A DNA stretch of 62,685 nt, from positions 1 through 62,685 of the forward strand of contig NZ_PJJS01000035.1 of assembly GCF_002929845.1 (NCBI RefSeq), written 5' to 3'. The translations under genes were made by a program, and so were the position numbers. Source of the stretch: Cryobacterium sp. M96 (lineage in GTDB: Bacteria > Actinomycetota > Actinomycetes > Actinomycetales > Microbacteriaceae). Below, in pieces: positions 57,135-62,685 of the stretch (position 1 is its first letter; every line of letters starts with the position of its first letter). The notes beneath the pieces are model-generated. The model was not told the origin of the DNA, did not search any database, and saw nothing but the letters and a program-made list of their open reading frames with translations.

Positions 57135-57471
57135 CATGGCCACCGCCGAGACGGAGCCGCGTCCCCCCGTGACAGTGCCGGCGACCATTTGCTTCTCGAA
57201 CAAGTAGCCGCCGGTGACGCACTCGCCTTCGGCTCCTTGTATGACGCCTCCGTCACCGAAACCTATGCAATCTGCATGTACAAGTTTGCAATGCCGTCGT
57301 CGGCCGACACAGCCATGGTCAAAATATGGATCTTCCTTTGGAGCCACGCCGCCGCACTCAACGAACTGGCGGGTACAACAAAATCCATCGTGCTGTGTCC
57401 ACTGCCTGGGCCGTCATCTCGCAGCGCCGCAGAAGCCTCCGTCAGCTGATTACCCGTAAGATCCGTTAGGT
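57135..57471 (+). pseudogene. ECF sigma factor remnant (SigK-like)
   Basis: The frame RDSAGDHLLLEQVAAGDALAFGSLYDASVTETYAICMY matches region 2.1 of SigK-type ECF factors. The following part is degenerate, and at about 57380 another frame continues with IHRAVSTAWAVISQRRRSLRQL, which resembles the end of region 2 (WVMTIAHRRAVDRVR). Region 4 is missing. The frameshift and truncation show a dead gene. Confidence 0.5.
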
Positions 57472-57720
57472 CAGCTCGTCCTCATAAGACCAACAAAACG
57501 CGCGGCAAAACGATACGCGCAATGTTGGTAGCGGCAACGAATTTACGAGCCACCCCTACCTGCGCGCCAGCGTTGACGGATCGGAGGCGCTACCAGGCAC
57601 ACCAGTACAGTTCTGCCTGCGTGCCCAGTGCGCGATCAAGGCCGTCTCGCGTCATAAACCATAGTCAAATAAGCGTCCTCCGCCCTACTCCTTCTGATTA
57701 GGCACGCCAGTTATCGCAGG

Positions 57721-58131
57721 TTACGGTGCCAGGCCGAGTTGTTGGAGCATGCCCTGTTCGTCGCTGCTACCCCAACGCTCGACAAGTTTCCCGTTCTCGA
57801 ACCGGCTGATTTGCATGCCACGAACAGACATCGTTTTCCCGCTAGCCGGGTGGCCCATGAGAGGGCCCTGGTGGGTGCCGGTGAGAGTGTACGCGAATGC
57901 GACGTCGGTGTCGTTCGCGACGAGGCGCTCGACTTCGATGTGCAGGTCGGGGAAAGCGGCAATCATCTCGCCGAAGAACGCTTTGTAGCCTGCGTGGCCC
58001 GGGGCCTGGCCCGGGGCCGGGTCGTTGTCGACTGCGTCTTCGGCCACGAGGTCATTGAGAAGGTCGAGTTCTCCGCTGTTCACGGCGTCACCAAACTTCT
58101 GCTGTGCAGCAATATTCACTTCTTGACTCAT
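57721..58131 (-). CDS. SnoaL-like ester cyclase / NTF2-fold protein
   Basis: The 136-residue protein has the NTF2-like alpha+beta pattern with AFPDLHIEVERLVANDTDVAFAYTLTGTHQGPLMGHPASGKTMSVRGM, the core of the SnoaL-like polyketide cyclase family (annotated as ester cyclase). Such proteins act on small hydrophobic substrates or have unknown function. It is intact and alone among pseudogenes. Confidence 0.83.
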   Translation of the reverse strand: MSQEVNIAAQQKFGDAVNSGELDLLNDLVAEDAVDNDPAPGQAPGHAGYKAFFGEMIAAFPDLHIEVERLVANDTDVAFAYTLTGTHQGPLMGHPASGKTMSVRGMQISRFENGKLVERWGSSDEQGMLQQLGLAP

Positions 58132-58206
58132 GTGTTCGCTCTCTTCCCAGAATTAATCATGGATGGGTTTGTGTGGGCCACGAGGTGACCATACCGCCGT
58201 TGACGT

Positions 58207-59251
58207 TCAACGTTGGGAGTGGTGAAAGAATCTGAGCATGAATCCGATGCCGATGAGGACGGCCTGCATTGCAATTCCTGGCAGTGTCGTTGTCTCGACG
58301 ACGGCCCAGAGCACAGCGGTGCGAACCGTCGCCTCGACGCCGTTGAAGGCGAAGGATCGGGCAAATCGGATACATCCGGATGCGGCAGGTCCTCGGAGGT
58401 CTCGGAAGTCGAATCGCTCTTGGAGGAGGAAATTGCCGACGATTGTGACGGCTGCAGAGATGATTGCAGCAGCGATGTACCACACGCCGAGAGCCTGCAG
58501 TCCTGCCATGATGAGCAGGTTCGTTACCGCGCCAGCTGCGCCGATGTTGACAAAGCCGGAAAGGTGACCGAAGCGAAGTGCGGCAAGTTGCGTGACGAAG
58601 CGGACCCCTTGCTGGAAGTCGGCTCTGGATACACCGGCTTGTCGTTCGTCGAAAACGAACGGTTCCTCCACCACGGTGCCGTATTGCGGGCCAGAATCTC
58701 GAGCAGTATTTTGAATCCTCGTGGCTGCAACGCTGATATATCTATGGTGGCGCGGTGTACGGCGAAAAAGCCTGTCATCGGGTCGGTGCAGTTCTGCAGC
58801 CTGACGGGAGCATTGCGCGTGCCAGGAGGTTTGCTGCGGTGGAGACGATATGGCGGGATGCGCCTGCGAGCCCGCCGGATGAACCGTCGTCAAGGTTCCG
58901 GGAGGCGACAACCACATCTTCGTGTTCGCTAGCAGCTGCGGCTAGCAGAATCGGGATCATCTCGGGAGGGTGCCGCAGATCACCGTCCATCACGATGCAC
59001 CCCTTCCCGTCGCTGGCGGCAATGCCCTCGAGGACCGCGTCCGCTAAGCCGCCGGTGGGTGTACTTCGGTGGATGATGCGGACGGGGAGGCGGGCGGTGT
59101 TGCCGACGTGAACTATTACCTGCGGTGTGTCGTCCGAAGAGACGAAGATGATTTCCGCGTCGTAATTGGTTGTGGCGTCACTAATCCGTGCGGCGAGCTC
59201 AGCGATGCTCGGTGCCACATTGTAGGTGGGTATCACGATCGAAACGGCCAT
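58207..59251 (-). pseudogene. GT2-family glycosyltransferase with GtrA domain, two frameshifts
   Basis: The N-terminal frame (59251 to about 58790) is a dolichyl-phosphate-mannose-synthase-like GT2 domain with VSIVIPTYNVAPSIAEL and VMDGDLRHPPEM. A shift near 58780 changes frame to DPMTGFFAVHRATIDISALQPRGFKILLEI. A second shift near 58690 changes to PQYGTVVEEPFVFDERQAGVS and then four GtrA-type membrane segments (LSGFVNIGAAGAVTNLLIMAGL). The original protein would be about 350 residues and belongs to cell-wall polymer glycosylation. It is inactive as it stands. Confidence 0.82.
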
Positions 59252-59365
59252 CAGCGGGTCATTCCTTTCCTGTCCGGGGCGAGGCGAGCGTTCTTGTTCG
59301 CCGCTAGCGGGAGGCGAGGTAGAGCCGGTGGGCGGTGATGATTATCGCGAGCTACGCCAGTCCGA

Positions 59366-59476
59366 CGTGGTCTTGCCCGCCCCGTTGTGCCCGAGCAACC
59401 CGAATACTTCTCCCATCGGCACCTCGAGAGCGAGGTCGGCTAACGCCGCCGGGAACCGAAGGACCGCAACAGGCCC
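59366..59476 (-). pseudogene. ABC transporter ATPase N-terminal scrap
   Basis: Only about 37 codons are present: VPMGEVFGLLGHNGAGKTT, a complete Walker A in the style of ABC-2 exporter ATPases, preceded by PAALADLALE. Immediately after the Walker A the sequence becomes unrelated and stops. This is a fragment left by deletion. Confidence 0.7.
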
Positions 59477-59499
59477 CTGATAGTTATTGCCATCTTTGT

Positions 59500-59812
59500 C
59501 ATAAAACTGACGCTATTGACACCACCGTGAGAAGAAAGTGAGAGAGCCAACGCTCACCGAGAGAGCCATCGACGCCCGTGTCAAGGGCGGGCTCCCCAGC
59601 GGTCGGCTCGACAAACGCCAAGCAGCACCGAGTGGGACACACTTGAGTCGGTACAACTGGTGGACCCCATCTCGGTTCACAGCAATAACCGCCAAGGCCG
59701 ACGAGGAAGTGGGTGATAGTCGGTTGGAATGCGATTGGAGTTGGAATACTTTGCTGCGACGAACGCTAAGACGCTCGTGGTTTTCGTCACGGGGGGCGTG
59801 AATGATGACTGA
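59500..59812. other. No supported gene before the DUF1232 gene
   Basis: Frames on both strands are short and show no family motif. No repeat, terminator or RNA structure was recognised in this 313-bp stretch between the ABC scrap and the DUF1232 gene. Confidence 0.4.
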
Positions 59813-60247
59813 ATGGTGGCAGTTCGCGCTAGCGCCCTGGGAAGCCTCGCACTCTTCTGGCTCGCGCTCGTGCTTTTCCTCTGGATTGAATCCACGCGTC
59901 ACCTAAGAGGTGCATCGCTCAAGGATTTGTTGCGGCTCGTGCCCGATACTTCGCATCTCCTTCGGCGGCTCGCGAGCGATCATTCAGTGTCCATGGGCGT
60001 GCGAATATGGCTCCACATTCTTCTCTTTCACCTTCTATTTCCCATTGATGTGATCCCTGACTTCATCCCGGTTCTGGGATATGCTGACGGAGCCCTTATT
60101 GTCGCGATCGCGCTGCAGTTCGCGACCCAACAAGCAGGTAGCGTCGCGATCAAACGCCACTGGCCTGGTGCGCCGGAAGGACTAGCCGCGGTACTGCGAC
60201 TAGCTGGCCTGCACCAAGGGGAGGCATCTGATCATCATGGGGTTTGA
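59813..60247 (+). CDS. DUF1232 (YkvA-like) membrane protein
   Basis: The 144-residue protein has an N-terminal membrane helix (about 8-25) and the DUF1232 motif FPIDVIPDFIPVLGYADGALIVAIAL. The family is widespread and its function is not settled. It is intact, with 107 bp to the next gene. Confidence 0.8.
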   Translation: MVAVRASALGSLALFWLALVLFLWIESTRHLRGASLKDLLRLVPDTSHLLRRLASDHSVSMGVRIWLHILLFHLLFPIDVIPDFIPVLGYADGALIVAIALQFATQQAGSVAIKRHWPGAPEGLAAVLRLAGLHQGEASDHHGV

Positions 60248-60354
60248 GGCGCCGAAGGTACGATGCATCCGCACCGATAGTTGCGCTGGACAGTTTGTTG
60301 GACATTACCTATGTCCTCGTCCATGGTCGAACGATGACGACTTCCCAGTGAATA

Positions 60355-61464
60355 TTGGGAGGAAGATCTATCAGCAGTAGCGGGCAAGACGACGGTGGGA
60401 CCAACGAGAAAAAATTCCTATGGACGGGAGCGCGCGTCCGTGCTGGCTTCCACGGAGGCCGCTCCGTGTCCCTCGACGCTGTGCGCGTGTTCGCAATGCT
60501 CGCAATCGTGGCCGGCCACATCTGGGTAGACGGTCCAGCACGACCATTTCTTTACAGTTGGCATGTACCGATCTTTTTTTTGCTCTCCGGTTATCTCTGG
60601 AAGGTCGGTCGGTCGTTCAACCGGGAGGTTAGGAGCCGGGTCAGGTCCCTCCTCATCCCCTACGCGGTCTGGCTCGTGCTGCTTGGAACGGTCACGTTAG
60701 GGACCGAAAGTGTGGAGGGCGGCTTCGATCCGATCAGGCTCGCGCACCTTCTCTGGGGCGGCCAGTTCGCGACCGATGGGCCCTTTTGGGCGATGTGGTT
60801 TGTGACAGCGTTGTTCTTCGCCGCTGTCATCTATTGGCCTGTGTCACGGTTGCCGCTACCCGGGCAGTGGGCCATCGCCGCGATACTTTTCATCGCGGCG
60901 GCGTACATCCCGGGACATCCTGCACGATTCCTGCCGTTGAGCCTGGGGCTCGCCCTTGCGTGCATCATCTTCATCGTTGCCGGGCGTTCGATGCGGCGGG
61001 CCCGGGGTATGGTGCGGCACCCGATTGTCACTGGTGTCGTGTTGCTTGCGGTTTCCTTTACCCTCATCGTTCTGGGATGGTCGCAGCCGCTTGATTTGAA
61101 GCGGCTCGATGTGGGTACCCCGGTCGTGAGCATAGTGGTGGCCGTCGCACTTTCCTTCGGCTTCATTCTCATTACAGAGGGTCTGCTGGGCGGCGATTCT
61201 GTTGGGGAGGATGCCAAACCCAGTGTCAGACGAAAGAGCCGAGTCGACGGCATTGGCCAGCTCTCGCGAGTGGTCACTCAACTTGCCCGGGCGTCATTAA
61301 CGGTGCTCTTTATCCACCCTGCGGTGGTCACAGGCCTCCACTCATTGGGTCTACCGAAACCCGTGGTCTACCTGCTCACGATCGGAATCGCTTGGCCGGT
61401 GGGACTGCTGTTGCTGCGCCTCCCCCACAGCCGCGCTATCACCGGCCTCAAGCCAGCACACTGA
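60355..61464 (+). CDS. Acyltransferase 3 family membrane protein
   Basis: The product (up to 369 residues) has about ten membrane segments. VSLDAVRVFAMLAIVAGHIWVDGPA near residue 38 and WHVPIFFLLSGYLWKVGR carry the catalytic His and family signature of acyltransferase 3 (OafA/WecH-like), which acetylate sugars of surface polymers. The first start is TTG 60355; later GTG starts are possible. It stands alone next to the broken glycosyltransferase region and could be a survivor of a surface-polysaccharide locus. Confidence 0.82.
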   Translation: MGGRSISSSGQDDGGTNEKKFLWTGARVRAGFHGGRSVSLDAVRVFAMLAIVAGHIWVDGPARPFLYSWHVPIFFLLSGYLWKVGRSFNREVRSRVRSLLIPYAVWLVLLGTVTLGTESVEGGFDPIRLAHLLWGGQFATDGPFWAMWFVTALFFAAVIYWPVSRLPLPGQWAIAAILFIAAAYIPGHPARFLPLSLGLALACIIFIVAGRSMRRARGMVRHPIVTGVVLLAVSFTLIVLGWSQPLDLKRLDVGTPVVSIVVAVALSFGFILITEGLLGGDSVGEDAKPSVRRKSRVDGIGQLSRVVTQLARASLTVLFIHPAVVTGLHSLGLPKPVVYLLTIGIAWPVGLLLLRLPHSRAITGLKPAH

Positions 61465-61724
61465 CCAGAGGAGAATGGCGTAAACATGCGAGTTCGGAAC
61501 GCTGCGCCGCGGACGCCGCAACGACTTTCAATCCGAGTGCCGAACTGAACGTAAAACCTCGAAGCCGAACCGTTCCATATCCTTGAAAGTGGAACGCCTC
61601 CTACGGCGGAGTTTAGAATTTCGACACGCTGTGGAAATTCGTTCCAAAAGTTAGGTTCGAAAAGGTCTTTCGTTTCTCTCGTACAAAAACGACTTCCGGT
61701 ACGGCCGCTGTGGATATTGGCTAA

Positions 61725-62309
61725 ACTCGCGTCTCGACTGCCAAGCAAGACCTCGACCGGCAGCTCGACGCGCTCGGCGCCGTCGGGATCCCCGCCGATC
61801 AGGTCTACGTCGACAAGAAATCAGGCTCGACGACAAACCGACCGGGGCTAACGGCGGCTCTCAAAGTCGCTCGATACGGCGATGTAATCGTGGTGCACAC
61901 CCTGGACCGTCTCGGCCGAACTGTTCGAGACACGCTAAACATGATCCACGACCTGCGCGAACGTGGCGTCGGGGAACGAAACCTAGCCGATCCGATTCGG
62001 GTCGACTCCGCCAATCCGGATGATTCGATGTCGCAGCTAGCCGTAGTCATGCTCGCCTTATTCGGACAGATGGAGCGCATCTATTCGCTCGAACGTGCCG
62101 CCCATGCCCGTGCAGTTGCGATGAGCAAGGGCCGGCGCATCGGGCGCCCCAGCGTCCTGGATCCCACAAAACTCGCCTACGCTGATCACCTGCGCAACGC
62201 GGGGCACACAATCCCCGACATTGTTTCTAAGACCGGCATCACGAAATCGAGCCTGTACCGCATTCTGCCTCCACGACGGGCTGACCCTGCTCCAGGTGCA
62301 GACCAGTAG
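61725..62309 (+). pseudogene. Serine resolvase (Tn3/IS607 type), 5' end disrupted
   Basis: The frame reads TRVSTAKQDLDRQLDALGAVGIPADQVYVD through VVHTLDRLGRTVRDTLNMIHDL, LALFGQMERIYSLERAAHARAVA and a C-terminal HTH (PDIVSKTGITKSSLYRIL), so the catalytic and DNA-binding domains are complete. Just before it, GGATAT and ACTCGCGTC are separated by 7 extra bases (61718-61724), placing a TAA in frame. Without them GY-TRVST would be continuous. The first in-frame start then is GTG 61890, after the catalytic serine. Confidence 0.8.
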
Positions 62310-62347
62310 AACGCAAGATCGACGAACCTGATGCAAAAGATTTGCCC

Positions 62348-62610
62348 ATGATCCCGAATGAAATAGCCGACGCCTTCAGCAAAATCGACGTTCCCGTGCT
62401 CGTCGCTCTCATCACGACTCTCGTCGTAGAGTACTTTGCTACGCCCGATTGGAGGCCAAAAAATCACGGCTCATCCGTGATCGCCAGCAGATCGATGAGG
62501 TCATCTTCGCATTTCAGAAGGCAGCGATGCTCGCTCCGGCATTGCTTCCCGACGAATACATAACTCATCACCCAAACACGAGCGCGGTGAAACGACGCCA
62601 AATTTGTTAA
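62348..62610 (+). pseudogene. Small membrane-anchored protein, frameshifted
   Basis: MIPNEIADAFSKIDVPVLVALITTLVVEYFATP begins in one frame with a single membrane helix. At about 62448-62452 (a run of C) the sense continues one frame away with LEAKKSRLIRDRQQIDEVIFAFQKAAMLAPALLPDEY to a TAA at 62608-62610. One missing base explains it. The gene lies just after the resolvase and is unlike the core genes in composition. Function unknown. Confidence 0.65.
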
Positions 62611-62615
62611 CGCCG

Positions 62616-62658
62616 ACTGAAAACAGGGCCACTTCTGCCAACTGAAAACAGGGCCACT
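62616..62658. mobile_element. Probable IS21-family terminal repeat at the right edge
   Basis: The 18-bp sequence ACTGAAAACAGGGCCACT occurs twice in direct order (62616-62633 and 62641-62658, period 25 bp), the pattern of multiple terminal repeats in IS21-type insertion sequences. The element itself (istA/istB) is expected beyond 62685 or to be a remnant. Confidence 0.6.
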
Positions 62659-62685
62659 CTCGTGTGGTTCTAGTGTGCCGTAGTC

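Noticed and set aside
59513..59902. A 129-codon minus-strand frame before the DUF1232 gene
   Set aside because: It overlaps the start of a well-supported gene on the other strand and has no family motif.

Overview
The window is high-GC actinobacterial chromosome, most likely from the family Microbacteriaceae (genus not determined). The signs are the operon order dnaK-grpE-dnaJ-hspR under HAIR operators, frequent GTG starts and ATGA/GTGA translational overlaps, several apparently leaderless promoters, a CopD-CtaG fusion, a Zur-znu operon and a split PntAa/PntAb/PntB transhydrogenase.

Layout. 0.4-9.2 kb: an rRNA-type methyltransferase, the DnaK chaperone operon with two HAIR sites, an MFS carrier, dCTP deaminase, tRNA-Gly(CCC) and a conserved hypothetical. 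9.2-21.3 kb is a zone of gene decay around an intact acetoin-synthesis cassette (alsR, alsSD). It holds a truncated membrane-fusion protein, a MacB-type ATPase with an internal stop, an acsA with internal stops whose 3' end runs into acoA, and a 2-oxoacid dehydrogenase operon in which E1 alpha, E1 beta and E2 each lack an internal catalytic block while staying in frame. The operon ends in an intact carrier protein gene. 21.4-32.7 kb: a group 2 sigma factor, stress membrane proteins (Asp23, GlsB), a serine-hydrolase-like lipoprotein whose three catalytic motifs are all replaced, a PIF1-type helicase, CopD-CtaG and HU. 33-38 kb is a zinc locus: zinc-free-type ribosomal proteins L28, L33 and S14 next to a znuA-C-B-B-zur operon with a Zur box inside its promoter. 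38-42.8 kb: an aminotransferase plus an intact branched-chain 2-oxoacid dehydrogenase (bkdABC). 43-54.5 kb: a WXG-like/lipase-like pair, LMW phosphatase-purB, a copper/heme operon (membrane protein, CopC, PCuAC, DyP) and pntAa-pntAb-pntB.

54.7-62.7 kb is a lower-GC accessory region. It contains small membrane proteins, an HTH protein, broken IS4-type transposase, two broken serine resolvases, an ECF sigma remnant, a twice-frameshifted GT2-GtrA gene, an ABC ATPase scrap, an acyltransferase, and what looks like an IS21-family end at the right edge.

The most distinctive unexplained structure is a family of four roughly 77-bp intergenic elements (9269, 15577, 27668, 33872). They share near-perfect inverted arms and have diverged centres. 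One lies exactly at the 5' truncation point of a gene. All family assignments come from reading the sequence; no database search was run.
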